DNA of 64,000 nt from Manis javanica (taxonomy: Eukaryota; Chordata; Mammalia; Pholidota; Manidae). Of the stretch, positions 12,206 to 26,694 are shown piece by piece. Both the position numbers and the translations under genes were made by a program. Every line of letters begins with the position of its first letter. Positions within the stretch are counted from its first letter, which is position 1. The notes beneath the pieces are model-generated. The model ran no database searches, had not been told where the DNA came from, and was given only the letters and a program-made list of their open reading frames with translations. The stretch spans positions 182,726,351 to 182,790,350 of the forward strand of contig NC_133156.1 in assembly GCF_040802235.1 (NCBI RefSeq). The letters are read 5' to 3'.

Positions 12206-12362
12206 TGAACACCTTCAATGTGCTGAGCACCGAGCAGGCACTTGACAACTACACGTTATCTCATTTAAGCTTCACAACAACCTTGCAATGTTGGTACTGT
12301 TACTGTCCTTGTCCTGATGAGGAAACAATTCCAGAGAAACACAGGTCACAGACAGGGCCAAG
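12206..12362 (-). repeat. MIR SINE remnant
   Basis: Reverse MIR: TCTCATTTAAGCTTCACAAC, AACCTTGCAATGTTGGTACT, CCTGATGAGGAAACAATTCC. Confidence 0.75.
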
Positions 12363-12364
12363 AA

Positions 12365-13105
12365 GGGGCTCACCACTCAGAGTAGATCCCTGAGAGAAGG
12401 CTCTGGCCCTCATTCCCATGCTGCAGCCCCTGCCCTGCTCAGCTCTGTGGACAGCCTAGGGCCCTGAGGCCGCCTGCTCCTGCCTGGATGGAACCCCTCA
12501 ACCACATCAACACATTTCAAGTGGGTACCAGGCACCAACTGCCCAGGCCCTGCTCCATCTCTGCTGTCTCCCACGCATTCATGCACTGGGGGTCCTCTTG
12601 CTAAGAGGACTAAAACTCATGCTCAGCTCCTTCCTGGAAACCCCAACATTCCCCTTTAAATTTTAGGTCCACTGACCCAGAAGATACCAGGACACCCCCA
12701 CCTTGACCTTGAGGGCACCAAGGCCTACTCCAAGCTCAGCTTGACAGGAGATAGTCACCTGTGTAGGAAGACCCACCATTTCCAGAAATGCCTCCTCATA
12801 GCCTACTGTGATGCCTGATGCTCACCATTAGCCTCTCCTCGTTGGTCTAAGCAGAGTGCCTAAGAAGGAGTTCCTAAGAAGGAACTCAAGTTCCTAAGAA
12901 GGAGCAAAACATTAAGCCATAGGTTGCCACCAACACTTGAGTATGAATTAGTCCTTTTTTAAACCACAGAACTGAGAGCAGCCTTTGCTGGGAAAGAGCT
13001 AAGTCAGTGAGACTTGATGCAACTTGGGCAGCAGGAGGGCAGCACAAGGGATAAGGGAAGGGGATGTGCCAAGGGAACCACCATTCATGCAGTAGGTCCC
13101 TCAGA
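12365..13105. other. Unique intron 3 sequence with a short tandem
   Basis: No gene was seen. A small imperfect tandem of CCTAAGAAGGA occurs three times at about 12859-12904. Confidence 0.5.
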
Positions 13106-13109
13106 TGCA

Positions 13110-13240
13110 CTTTTGCACTTGACCTAATAGTCCCTATGGAGGAAGAAACAGAGCTCAGGGAGCTTAGATGACCTGCCCAAGGCCACACTAGACCCTAGCT
13201 CTTCCCAAAGTCCACACTCATTCCACTGGACCAGGTCCTC
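13110..13240 (-). repeat. MIR SINE remnant
   Basis: GAAACAGAGCTCAGGGAGCT, ATGACCTGCCCAAGGCCACA and the following CTAGCTCTTCCCAAAGTCC match reverse MIR. Confidence 0.75.
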
Positions 13241-13823
13241 AAGCCCAGTGCAGGGATGGGAGGAAAAGAGGGTGCAGCAAGAGTTCAGGAGGGATCCCGA
13301 CCTACCTCTGGGGCTCCAGCCAATTATAGGCACTGTGAGTAATGACCCAACTCATGGGGAAGATGAAGGCAGGCAAGGCTGTGTGTGGGGGTGAGACCCC
13401 TCAATGCCCCACTTTATAGAGTCACTAGGTCACTAAAATGTTGTGAGTGGATCACACTATTCCAAAGAAAACCCTATAGTGAGTATCTAAAGGCAGGCTT
13501 CTTTAAAGGCAAGAAGTGCCTTCTGATTTGTGGTATAAATTTAGGTGGCTTTCTATCCTGCTTGATTAAAGGGAGGCTGGGTGCAACCCTAGGGAAGGGT
13601 TGTCAGGTCAAATACAGGATTTTCTGTGAAGTTTTCATATCAGATAAACAATGAATAATCTCTTAATAAAACTATGTCCCATACAATATTTGGGACATTA
13701 AAACTGAACTGGGTGTCCTCAGTGTTTCTCTGTTGTATCTGGCTGCCCTACCCTGGGGTCTGCCTAGGCCTGGGCCAGTGTTTACTGCACTCAAGATGAG
13801 CATCCTTTTGACCCTGGTATTTT

Positions 13824-14004
13824 TTTTTTTGTATCATTAATCTACAATTACATGAGGAACATTACGTTTACTAGGCTCCCCCCTTCACCAAGTCCCCCCA
13901 ACATACCCCATTACAGTCACTGTCCATCAGCGTAGTAAGATGCTGTAGGTCACTACTTATCTTCTCTGTGTTGCACAGCCTTCCCCGTGCCTCCCCCATT
14001 TTAC
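13824..14004 (-). mobile_element. Very short LINE-1 3' end insertion (type A)
   Basis: A poly(T)-led, minus-oriented L1 3' UTR of about 181 bp (TATCATTAATCTACAATTAC and CCCCATTACAGTCACTGTCC). A perfect 15-bp target-site duplication TGACCCTGGTATTTT flanks it (13809-13823, 14005-14019). Confidence 0.93.
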
Positions 14005-14024
14005 TGACCCTGGTATTTTGACAG

Positions 14025-14600
14025 GTGGATGCTTTGACCCCATGGAGACTTTTGCTTCTGTGTTTACATTTACCAAACATATAAATAAAAAAATACATCT
14101 ATATGAATTAATTTCCACTGGAAAGGCATTTTCCAGAGCAAATTACATGGGTTTAATTTAATTTGTTGATATATTTTGTATACATTGCAATTAAACTATT
14201 TCCTTTTTTTTACATTCATTTTTATTTTACCAAAATTATTGTCATTGGTAACAGTTATTTTCTGTTTAAATTTCCCAACACAGATATGACTCAAAAAAAA
14301 TTTTTATTGTTCATATCAAATTTTATCAAATATATAGCTCCTTCCCATTTTGAATTTTCTTTTCTGGAACTGTTTTCCCAGATTGGTGTTCACAGGTACC
14401 AGTAGGACTCTTCAGGCAGTTTTTCATTTCCTTAACAATTTCATTTCCTCAACAATTTTACCATGTGCAGTTCCAACCATGATTATTTTATGGTGATTAT
14501 TTCCATCAATAATTACATACATAAACTATTACAAGAGTGACAGTTTATACTTATTTCTCAGCTAATCCATGAAAATATTGAGAGCAATTCCTTGCAGAAG
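14025..14600. other. A/T-rich intron 3 sequence
   Basis: No gene or confident repeat was recognised. Confidence 0.4.
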
Positions 14601-14624
14601 TGCCAGCACTACTGTAACACAGTG

Positions 14625-14795
14625 GGCACTCAAGCCTGAATGCACACTGGCCTCCCCTGGGCTGTTTCAAGAAGTGCTGATGCCTACACCCAACTCCACT
14701 TGGGGTTTAATCAATCCACTGCAGAGCCCAAACACTGATTATCTTAAAGTTCCCAGTTCATTCTCACATGTGGCCAGGGCTGGAACACTGTTCTA
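14625..14795. repeat. MER5-like hAT DNA transposon remnant
   Basis: The composition and phrases such as CCCAACTCCACTTGGGGTTT resemble diverged MER5-type non-autonomous elements. Weak. Confidence 0.35.
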
Positions 14796-14962
14796 GAAAT
14801 CTAGACGACACTGTCCAACACAGTAGCCATTATGCACATTAGCAATTTAAATTTAAATTAAATTAAGTTAAATTTAAACTTCAGTTCTTCAGCTACATTA
14901 GCCAACACAGAACAGTGCCACCATCTCAGAAAGTTCCACTGGGCAACACTGGTCCGGAATAG
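14796..14962. repeat. Non-autonomous DNA transposon remnant (palindromic type)
   Basis: ACACTGTCCAACACAGTAGC, then an AATTTAAATTAAATTAAGTT-type centre and TTCAGTTCTTCAGCTACATT followed by a late CACTGGGCAACACTGG. These are features of a small palindromic DNA element. Family not named. Confidence 0.5.
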
Positions 14963-16850
14963 AGATGACTGGCTCTCACCCAGGGCTGCACAGACAAATG
15001 GCTAATACCTGAGCATGTGTAATGAAGCCCAAGCTCTGCCCCAGCCCGTTACACCCCAGGCAGGGCCCAGCACTGGTTGTGTGCCATGATGCTACTATGT
15101 GGCCTAGATTAGGAGCTTCTGGGCTGAACATCCCAGGGATTAGAACGGCTGGTCAGAGATCAGGGTCATCACCCCTCCAGAAGCCCAGAGTAAACAGGAA
15201 GTTGTTGAGTGCAGCCTGGGCCTGCAGTTCAGCACCTACCGCTGTGCTCGTCGGTGTGTCTCCCATCCTTAGGAGTGGGGTTTCCTTTTATGTGCATTTC
15301 AAACCTGATTTTATGAACCCAAAGTTGGTCCACTCCTGCCACTGGATCAGGGCTCCCTTGGGCTCAGGTTGGGTGGGGACCTGGGCAGTCTGAGGCAGTT
15401 TCCAGCTATGGGTTCCCCTCCTGATGCACCAAGACCCCACCCCGGGCCAGCAGACCCATCTGGGGTAACGAGGACAGCCAGGTAGCCACAGGTCATCAGG
15501 GGAAGCTGAGAAACGTCAAATGCCCCAGAAGCCAGAAAGAAGCGAGTGGAGGTGGCCAAATGGGAGAGAAAGAATAAAAGGAGAGGAGGGAGGAGGGAAA
15601 AGAATTAAAGCAAGAGACTGGAGGCAGGGATGCTGAGTGAGAGGCCGTACCGAATGAGGGAGGTGCCGAGGGGACTCCAGAAGCGGGTGGGGGCAGACGA
15701 GGCAGGTCAGCAGGAGGCAGAGGGGTGAGAGTTGACGCCCAGGAGGGCCTGACCCATCTGCCTGCCGAAGACCCAAGGGGGAAATATTCCCGGACCGCCA
15801 GCAACAAAGGGGTGGCTGCATGAGGACCCAGTGGGACTCACCGACGCCCCGAGGGCAGTCAGATGACAACAGACACTGCCCTGTTCAACTGTTATTTCCC
15901 TGTTTGCTTCCTGACCAGTGACAACTTGAGGGCAATAATTAGGTGTCCAATTTAAAATGCTCAGGAAATTGAATTTACTGAATTTTTTCCCTTTCTCTCT
16001 CAAAATGAAAAATGTCACATGGTTGGTCCCACCACTTCCTGGTATGTTTCTTACTTTTGCAGCTTTAGAATTGTTAATACTTTTAATCTCAGATTTTTTC
16101 CACACATTTCCTGTGTGGAGTTATGGTACTGTGACACCTAACCCAGGGGGCATCACAGAATGACCTTGCCTGTCCCCTCCCTTTGCTCTGAGGCTCCCCC
16201 TCTGTACCATAGATCCAAGCAAACTACTGTGGAGGCTGCATGGCCCAGGGACATAGAATTCAATTTTTAATTGCTAGACATGCAAAATTGAGATAAATGT
16301 TTGGAAAACTCACAAAGTATATTCAACTAGTTATTAGAAAGAAGTTTCTGATGAATTGGGAAGTTCTGAGCGTTAGCTCTTCTGCAAGTTGATGTTTGAG
16401 GAACTGCAGTGAACTGGTCATGTAGGGAACTGGTTTTCAAGGAGCTGACTTCCTCCTGGGAGCTAGAGGACACCCACAGGCACCAACAAGAGGGCACCAA
16501 CATGCGAGGCAGCCTGCTGCCTGGTGTGGCCTCTGACCCACAGGTCAGAACAGCCCATGTGTGGCACTGGTCTGTCACCCTGAAGGCCAACCTGGCTCCT
16601 GAATTGATCAAAATTATGGTCACAGCCCCTGTTCTCATGCCACCTTCATGGTCTTACAAATTGCCCCACAGGGCCTGTAATACCAAATGTGATCATGAAA
16701 ATGAAACACGCATTTCCTCTGCATGACTTGCAGTAAATAGGCTGTCCCACCTTTGTCTAGCTAACTCTCTCAACTCCAGCATCATCACGAAGAACTCTCC
16801 AGAAGAGCCCAGCACCCACCTAGAGCTCCAAGGAGCCTCTGGGAGGTGCA
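14963..16850. other. Unique intron 3 sequence
   Basis: GC-moderate unique DNA. No exon 4 of DYSF and no other gene were recognised on either strand. Confidence 0.5.
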
Positions 16851-16854
16851 GGAG

Positions 16855-17060
16855 GCTCAGTGGTTATGAACTGTGCAGACCTGCCTGTCAATCACAGCTC
16901 TGCCAGCCATCACTAGCCTTTGAGAAAATTACCCAATCTCTCAGAGCCTCAGTTCCTCCATCGGTAATGATGATGACTATAACTGCACTACCTAACTGAT
17001 TAAAAATATATTGTACTATAAACAGTCAACACAAGGCCAGACATTCAGCTAAGCTCTTGG
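16855..17060 (+). repeat. MIR SINE remnant
   Basis: CTCAGTGGTTATGAACTGTG, CAGCTCTGCCAGCCATCACT, CAGAGCCTCAGTTCCTCCAT match MIR. Confidence 0.8.
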
Positions 17061-17064
17061 TAAA

Positions 17065-19697
<2,633 letters not shown>

Positions 19698-19753
19698 CTC
19701 ATTCCACACGGGGTTCACACAGTTCTTGATGACTCTGGTTCTCTTCTTCACCC
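19698..19753 (-). CDS. DYSF: Dysferlin exon 2 (C2A domain)
   Basis: This 56-nt exon on the minus strand is preceded by a CTCCTAG acceptor and followed by a GTATGTGAG donor (GT at 19697-19696). Joined to the phase-1 G of either first exon it reads G-VKKRTRVIKNCVNPVWNE, the second part of the dysferlin C2A domain. The motif NPVWNE is the typical C2 signature loop between beta strands. The length agrees with the c.89-144 numbering I recall for human DYSF. Compared with the human protein as I remember it there are conservative changes: R for K in KKRT-R, and C for S in KNCVNP. The exon ends in phase 0 and continues into exon 3. It is shared by the canonical and v1 transcripts. Confidence 0.97.
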
Positions 19754-20095
19754 CTAGGAGAGATGCAAAGGGAAATTGGAGAGATGTGTCCCATCACTAT
19801 ACCTTCCACCAAGTTAGGGTCACTTCTAAGACCTGCAGTGCAGAGCACCCACCAAAGACAACCTTACCAAGCCAGAGTAGCCCTGAGACTCCACCGGGCT
19901 GCAGCCGACCACATGGCTTCACCCTCAGCTCTGGGGTGGAGAAACAGCAGCCCCATCAGATAGATATTTTTAAAGGAACCCAGGCTGACCTTTCTTAATG
20001 AGTTTGTTACTGTTATTACTGACTTTCCAAATAAAGTTTTTTCATTGTCAATTTTCTGACTCTAAGAATGAATGATCATCATAGAAAATATACCA
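19754..20095. other. Unique intron 1 sequence next to exon 2
   Basis: Nothing recognisable beyond the exon 2 acceptor tract. Confidence 0.5.
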
Positions 20096-20099
20096 TCTT

Positions 20100-20405
20100 T
20101 CTTTTTAAAAACATCCACCTCCACACCTCATATGATTCCATTTATATAAACTATCCAGAATGGGCAAATCCACAGAGAGAGGAAATAGATTAATAGGTTC
20201 TAGGGAGTATAAGGAGATGGAAATGGCAAAGTGAATGCCTAATAGAAGTTTCTTTTTGGAGTGATGAAATGTTCTGGAATTAGTTAATGATGACGGTTGA
20301 ACAACATTGTGAATATACTAAAACCTATCTAACCTATACACTTTAAATGGTTAAAATGGTGAATTTTAGGGTATATAAATTGTACCTCAATTTTTAAAAA
20401 AAATT
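20100..20405 (+). repeat. Ancient LINE-1 3' end (L1M-type)
   Basis: CATATGATTCCATTTATATA, GGAGTGATGAAATGTTCTGG and GGTTAAAATGGTGAATTTTA, then an A-rich end, match the old L1 3' UTR. Confidence 0.8.
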
Positions 20406-20409
20406 CCCT

Positions 20410-21088
20410 TTACCCTCGCCTTCAAGGGGTCTATCTGAAGCAGGCTGTCCCGAGGCAGTTCTATCTGCTCCTGCGGACTGGGTCAAGGGAATATAGAACG
20501 GCTTTGGTAGACAACAAGAAAACTAACACTGCAATGGCTGAGATGGGAGCCACAGGGCCCCAGACCACAGGAAGCCGGCCAGGGTGCTTGCTCTGGAGCC
20601 TCAAGTTTGAAGAGTAGCTGAGGAAGGGCTAAACCTGTCCAACTCTTCCACTAAGCGTCAGAACAGAAATGATTGTGTGCTCAGTGGATGATAAAATGTA
20701 CAGCTAGACACAGAACTTATATTTGGGTTGCATCTCATGTGGTTCAACCTGCCACCCCCACCCCCACCCCCGTGCAAGGCTCTCCAGTGAGAAGCCTTTG
20801 GTCTCCACCTGGACTGCTCAGCTTTCACATAGTCTGGCCTCTGAAAGCCCACAAGCCTCTGGAAACATCTCCCAGAACCACCAGGTCCTCCTCTGAAGCT
20901 GAGCATTGCCAGTGACCACCTCTGAGCTGAGTCCCCTCTGGCCTGTTTCAGAACAGGACAAAGAGGAAAGCAGAGAGGAGTCATGGGCATGAGCAAGGTC
21001 TGGGGAAGAATCTGGAGAGAAACACAGAATGAGCAAAGAAAAATCGTGGAGAAACATCTAAGGGGGAGAAGCAGAGCAGGGCTTGGTA
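20410..21088. other. Unique intron 1 sequence
   Basis: No gene was seen. A short C/A-rich run (CCCCCA)n lies at about 20752-20771. Confidence 0.5.
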
Positions 21089-21102
21089 GAATTTAAGACT
21101 AT

Positions 21103-22479
21103 CTTTTTTTGTTATCATTAATCTACAATTACATGAAGAACATTATGTTTACTAGGCTCTCCCCTACCCCACGTCCCCCCAAAACCCCATTACAGTCACT
21201 GTCCATCAGCATAGTAAGATTTTGTAGAATCACTACTTGTCTTCTCTGTGTTGCACAGCCCTCCCTTTTCCCCCAACCCCCAGATTATACATGCTAATCA
21301 TAGTACCCCCTTTCTTCTTCCCCGCCCTTATCCCTCCCTACCCTCCCATTCTCCCCAGTCTCTTTCCTTTTGGTAACTGTTAGTCCATTCTTGGGTTCTG
21401 TGATTCTGCTGCTGTTTTGTTCCTTCAGTTTTTTCTTTGTTCTTATACTCCATATATGAGTGAAATCATTTGGTACTTGTCTTTCTCTACCTGGCTTATT
21501 TCACTGAGCATAATACCCTCTAGCGCCATCCATGTTGTTGCAAATGGTAGGATTTGTTTTCTTCTTATGGCTGAATAATATTCCATTGAGTACATGTACC
21601 ACATCTTCTTTATCCATTCATCTACTGATGGACACTTAGGTTGCTTGTAGGGGTGCATCTATCTCTTTCAAACTGGAGTGCTACATTCTTAGGGTAAATT
21701 CCTAGAAGTGGAATTCCTGGGTCAAATGGTAAGTCTATTTTGAGCATTTTGAGGAACCTCCATACTGCTTTCCACAATGGTTGAACTAATTTACATTCCC
21801 ACCAGCAGTGTAGGAGGGTTTCCCTTTCTCCACAACCTCGCCAACATTTGTTGTTGTTTGTCTTTTGGATGGTAGCCATCCTTACTGGTGTGAGGTGATA
21901 TCTCATTGTGGTTTTAATTTGTATGTCTCTGGTAACTAGCAATGTGGGGCATCTTTTCATGTGTCTGTTGGCCATCTGAATTTCTTCTTTGGAGAAATGT
22001 CTGTTCAGCTCCTCTGCCCATTTTTTAATTGGATTATTTGCTTTTTGTTTGTTGAGGTGCGTGAGCTCTTTATATATTTTGGATGTCAAGCCTTTATCGG
22101 ATCTGTCATTTGTGAATATATTCTCCCATACTGCAGGATGCCTTTTTGTTCTATTGATGGTGTCCTTTGCTGTACAGAAGCTTTTCAGCTTGATATAGTC
22201 CCACTTGTTCATTTTTGCTTTTGTTTTCCTTGCCCGGGGAGATATGTTCATGAAGAAGTCACTAATGTTTATGTCCAAGAGATTTTTGCCTATGTTTTTT
22301 TCTAAGAGTTTTATGGTTTCATGACTTACATTCAGGTCTTTGATCCATTTTGAATTTACTTTTGTGTATGGGGTTAGACAGTGATCCAGTTTCATTCTCT
22401 TACATGTAGCTGTCCAGTTTTGCCAGCACCATCTGTTGAAGAGACTGTCATTTCCCCATTGTATGTCCATGGCTCCTTT
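21103..22479 (-). mobile_element. Recent 5'-truncated LINE-1 (type A) with long open ORF2 C-terminus
   Basis: A minus-oriented L1 of 1377 bp comprises the ORF2 C-terminal region plus the 3' UTR and short poly(T). A 14-bp target-site duplication GAAT(T/C)TAAGACTAT with one mismatch lies at 21089-21102 and 22480-22493. The ORF2 segment is open for 282 codons (22470-21622) and then breaks before the normal ORF2 end, which continues in another frame at 21658-21443. The long uninterrupted frame and near-intact duplication point to a fairly recent insertion. Not autonomous. Confidence 0.92.
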
Positions 22480-22658
22480 GAATCTAAGACTATTATGCTG
22501 AAAATGGTTGCTCAGCCTTCAGAAGTTTCCTCAAGATTCTGATACACATGCCCCAGTGGGAGAGGGTGAGTTCCCAACCCCCTCTCCACCTATTGCAAAA
22601 TCACTGATGTAGGAAATGCAAGGACACAGACCACCACAGAACATTTATGACCTTAGGG

Positions 22659-24055
22659 AAGCAGTTCTCAAACTCTTTGGTCACAGGATGTAAGTCTTAA
22701 AAATTACTGAGAACTCCAAAGAGCTTTAATCTAGGCGGCTTATATCTACCAACTTTTACTGTATTTGATATCAAAACTCAGGCATTTAAAAATATTTATT
22801 CAGTAATTAATTTTAAATGATAAGAATAAACCCAGTGAATGTTAACATAAGTGACATATTTTATTTAAAAAAACTAATTTCCAAAACAAAGGGAAATAAA
22901 AGTAAAACTTTACATTTTGCAACTCTCTTTCATGCTGGCTGGATTCTCATAAATATTTCTACATTCAGTCTATTGAGATGTCTTGCTTTGGTCGATATCT
23001 ATGAAGAAAATCCATCCAGATATATAGTTGGAAAGAGAGACATATTTTAACAAATTTTCAGATAATTATGGATATCCTTCCGTGATACTACACCAAAACT
23101 CAGCAAATAGTATTCCTTAAAAGTTAGTTGCAGTGTGAAATCTGAAACCAGCTCTATGAACACTTTATACCGTTACATTAAATTCTACTGTTCTGTCTTG
23201 TATTTTGAATGAACACTTCACCCATGCATGATTCTGTACTGGCTTCCATTCATCATTTGGAAAATTTTTGTTCATTAAGTTTTCCAGACCTTGCAAATAC
23301 TGACACATTTCATTATATAATACCGAAAAATCACATTCATTAATATCGCCATCAATCTTATCAGAAGAGTCATTAAATACTAGGAATTTGGAAGATAGAA
23401 GTTTTCTAAAATTCCAATTTTTGTCTGAAAGCTCAGATTTTATGATTGGCGACAAATACCAAGTGTCAGCTTTAAATAACGTCTCCACTCATTCATTTTC
23501 AAGAAACTGTCTATTAAATGCCCAAGACTGAATAATCACAGCTTGTCATTCATCTTTACTTTCAAGTAAAGACAGTATTCCACAAAAAATTAATGGCTAG
23601 TTCAGCTCGCAACTCAAGCATTCATACAAGTGCTTTTTTTCTTGCAACAATCATCATTTTTCAATGTGCACAAGTCCTCTATGTATACTTCCCATTTCAA
23701 CACACAACACATTACAACAATGTGTTCTTGGGGATCAAGATTAATAAAATTAATAATTGTGCTGCTTTGTCAAGGACATTCTTCAGTGAAACTGGCTTTT
23801 TTTCTTTTTAACTGAAAATACCTGAGGGTGAAGAATACAAGGACGAGTACAGTTTGGCACCAAGGCCTTCATTGGTATTAGGGCACCAGCAGTTTTATCT
23901 TTTATCACTGCTGTACCATCAATGCACATGTCAATACAATGAAAAAGGCAAATAAAAACCTAGTGTTGTTGTGAAAATAGTTTTAACCTTACTGACCTGC
24001 TCATTGTCTTGGGGATTCCCCCAGGGGTCCATATACCACCCCTGTAGAACCTCTT
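22659..24055 (-). mobile_element. hAT-superfamily DNA transposon remnant, near full length
   Basis: The element begins with a degenerate terminal repeat (GCAGTTCTCAAACTCTTTGG) and ends with a matching degenerate inverted end (GGGGTCCATATACC ... GTAGAAC), about 1.4 kb apart. The transposase-type coding sequence lies on the minus strand. The best preserved piece, 23488-23165, is described separately. The autonomous family is not named; the layout is that of a Charlie-group element found across placental mammals. Immobile relic. Confidence 0.7.
23165..23488 (-). pseudogene. Remnant hAT transposase fragment
   Basis: A 107-codon open stretch within the hAT relic contains WYLSPIIKSELSDKN, FPNDEWKPVQNHAWVK and DRTVEFNV. 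These resemble the C-terminal region of hAT transposases and their domesticated relatives (ZBED/FAM200/EPM2AIP1 group, from memory). The N-terminal zinc finger and the rest of the catalytic core are not readable in frame. It is most likely a decayed transposase and not a host gene. Confidence 0.6.
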
Positions 24056-24074
24056 AGGAAATTCATTGAACATT

Positions 24075-24205
24075 TCAGCCTCTATTTCCTCATCTGTAAG
24101 GTCATAATAAAATCTCCCTATAAGGTTATGAAAAGTAAACAAGATAGGATGAGTAAGGGGCCTGGCACACAGCATACTCTTTAAATGTGAGTTCACATCT
24201 CCTCC
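24075..24205 (+). repeat. MIR SINE remnant
   Basis: TCAGCCTCTATTTCCTCATC, TGTAAGGTCATAATAA and GGGGCCTGGCACACAGCATA match the MIR 3' half. Confidence 0.75.
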
Positions 24206-24214
24206 CCTCCTCAG

Positions 24215-24470
24215 ATACATCTAGCAAACTCTACTGATTCATCAATACCCACCTCAGTTGTGTCTCCTCTGAAAAATGTCCCCTCACTCTCCCAGACTGA
24301 GATGGTTACAAGCTGTGAGCACATGCATCAGACATCAGGATAACTGTGTGCTTCTATGTCTGCCTCCCCATCTGGTCTGTGAGCTTCAGAGGGTAAACAC
24401 CATGCCTTACTCACATTAGTAATCTTAGTATATAGAGAGGTTCTCAGTAATTGGGCGCTGAATGAGTGGA
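24215..24470 (+). repeat. L2 LINE 3' fragment
   Basis: TCTGTGAGCTTCAGAGGGTA, ACACCATGCCTTACTCACAT and CTCAGTAATTGGGCGCTGAA fit the L2 3' end. Confidence 0.55.
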
Positions 24471-24714
24471 TCCTTTTCTTTCTGAAGTTGGTGGCAAGTT
24501 GACTTCCTCAACAGAGGACAGGACCACTCTTCTCAGGGAACACCACCAGACTGCATTAACAGTACAGCTGTGTGTCAGCTGACAGAGGGGGACGAAAGGA
24601 GGCACGATGATGGGGGAGGCGACCTAGGTGGGGTGCCATCACCTTCACGAAGTTGGTCCATGCCTGTGCTGGCTGAATCGCTCTGAATCTCCTTGTGGAC
24701 CATGTTGGTGTGGC

Positions 24715-24865
24715 TCCAGGAGGGGTTAAAGGCTTTGGAGTCATTCCAACAGCCAATGCTGTGTGACCTTAGACCAGTTTATAATCTTTCTAGGCCTCAG
24801 TTCCCTTGGCAGTGTCTACTTTACAGGGTTTTGATGGGATATGAGATGCTATTTAGGTGTTCACT
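24715..24865 (+). repeat. MIR SINE remnant
   Basis: GCTGTGTGACCTTAGACCAG and TTTCTAGGCCTCAGTTCCCT match MIR. Confidence 0.75.
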
Positions 24866-24869
24866 TCCC

Positions 24870-25650
24870 CTCCCCTATCAACTTCTGATGACCTACAGGA
24901 GTAACCTGGAAAATTCCATCTGTAGCCTCTCTTGAGTTGTCCACTTGGGAATATTTCCTGGTGCTCCTGGCTAGTATCAGTTGAGCAGTGTCTGTGTGCA
25001 GAGCCCTGTGCAAAGTGTCTTTTAAACATTGTCTGCTTCCTGCCTTCCCTGAAGATGAGAACAAAGGCCCTCAGCGAGATTTCATTAAGTCCTTGTTGGA
25101 AGGGCAAACTCTGAGACCCTCTGGATGACAATGGAGGGAGGGTCACAGAAAGGAGCTTTGGCCCTAAGGAGGAGCAAAGAAGAAATGAAACTTTAACCCA
25201 GCACAGTCACATGACTTACAGACACCAAGGGAAGGGAGGGCATGCTACGAATTAGGAAATAGTTAAGTAAATAGTTGCTTCCTCACTATGGATTTAGACC
25301 TGTCCTGACCTTGATAATTAAATTTGGCCTTGAGAGATATGCCTTTATGTATGTTACTTAAGAGACTCAATAGTTAAAGACACAGGAGAGCTCACAGCTC
25401 ATGCTGGGGGTTGCAGGGATGGTCATATACCCTCTCCCCAGATTGCTCTGCAGAATTGAGGGCCAGCAGATATCCATACAAATCATGCTGTAGCTCTAGG
25501 GTGTTCCTCCAGAGTCAATGACTCAGTGAAGAAGAATAAGCCTACCATGGAAGGACTCTACTATCCCCATGGAAATTCTTCACTTGTTTCCCCAGGCCTA
25601 CCACTTCAACTGTACCCCAGAGTACTAGACCAGAATCCCCCATTGCTGCA
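24870..25650. other. Unique intron 1 sequence
   Basis: No gene or confident repeat was seen. Confidence 0.5.
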
Positions 25651-25654
25651 GGGT

Positions 25655-25912
25655 AGTGTTTTTCAAACTGCTCATTGGGACCCAATAGTAGGCTATGACA
25701 ACAATTGAGTGAGTTGACCAGTATGTCTTTTTAATGACAGAATAGATTAGATAAGAAAACATCAGAGTACATCTTTCATCATAAAAGTACTATTACTGGA
25801 AACTTCTGGTTATATTTTCACATACACATTTATGTGTATGTACTATGTCTTAATGTGAAATAGATTTCTTGTTGTGGATGACAGTCCAAAAAGTTTGAAA
25901 ATATTGCTTTAA
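25655..25912. repeat. Non-autonomous hAT DNA transposon remnant (MER58-like)
   Basis: The left end AGTGTTTTTCAAACTGCTCA and right end AAAAAGTTTGAAAATATTGC form imperfect inverted termini about 250 bp apart, and the interior resembles MER58-type elements. Confidence 0.6.
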
Positions 25913-25914
25913 AG

Positions 25915-26690
25915 GAAGATTGTCAGAGGAGAACGGGAGAACAAAGAAATCACCATCTTGGTCCTGAGCCAAGAGCCAAGGTGTGTTAGACAGGAATGAT
26001 GAGGCTCATTGTCCTGTCCCCACTGGAGTCAACTCCACTAAAGACCACAGGCTGTGGGAGGGGAGCGGGGGCCTGAGAGACAGAAGCAGAGCGGAGGTAA
26101 AGAAGACAGCCCATCCTGCCCTGCCAGCACTGGGGCCACCTGGCTGAGCAGTCTCCACTGGCAGGAGCCCCCTGCATCTCCTGACACCTGAGCATCAGAC
26201 ATGGCCACAGCCTCACTCAAGGAGGCACATCAATACCCTCTCTCTCCTGTTAGGTGAGGTCTCTCACTGTTAGGTGAGGTCTACCTAACAGTGGCCAAGG
26301 TGTTTTCTCCCCAGCAGTCTGGGTACCTGGCCCCACTCATGCCTTCAGGCCCACGTTGTGTAGACAGATCCCTTTCAGTGGCCCAAGATGCCATTTGGCC
26401 CCAGGGCCAGGATACCCACGTGGGTTACAGTGTGGAGGGAGCACCCTGGCTTCTGGCACAGCCAGCTAACCATCTCTTAGTAGCTGAGAAGGACAGAACC
26501 CCCCCTTCTCCCAACACAATGATAAAGTCAGGGTTCATTTGGGAAGCAGACAAAATGCTTATGCTTGTCAGACTGATGACAGTGGAGAAGACAAACTCTA
26601 ACTCAGATTTTTACTGAGGATGCTAAGTATAATATGTAATGTGAGAGGTTTTCATGCCTGTCAAAAGAAGGTTTAAAGAAAAGCTAATAA
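25915..26690. other. Unique intron 1 sequence
   Basis: No gene was seen. A small tandem of CTGTTAGGTGAGGTCT (about 26248-26282) is followed by its partial inverse ACCTAACAG. Confidence 0.5.
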
Positions 26691-26694
26691 ATAC

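Noticed and set aside
22659..24055. 8-bp target-site duplication of the hAT element
   Set aside because: The flanks share only CTTAGG-like sequence and the exact ends are too degenerate to fix.
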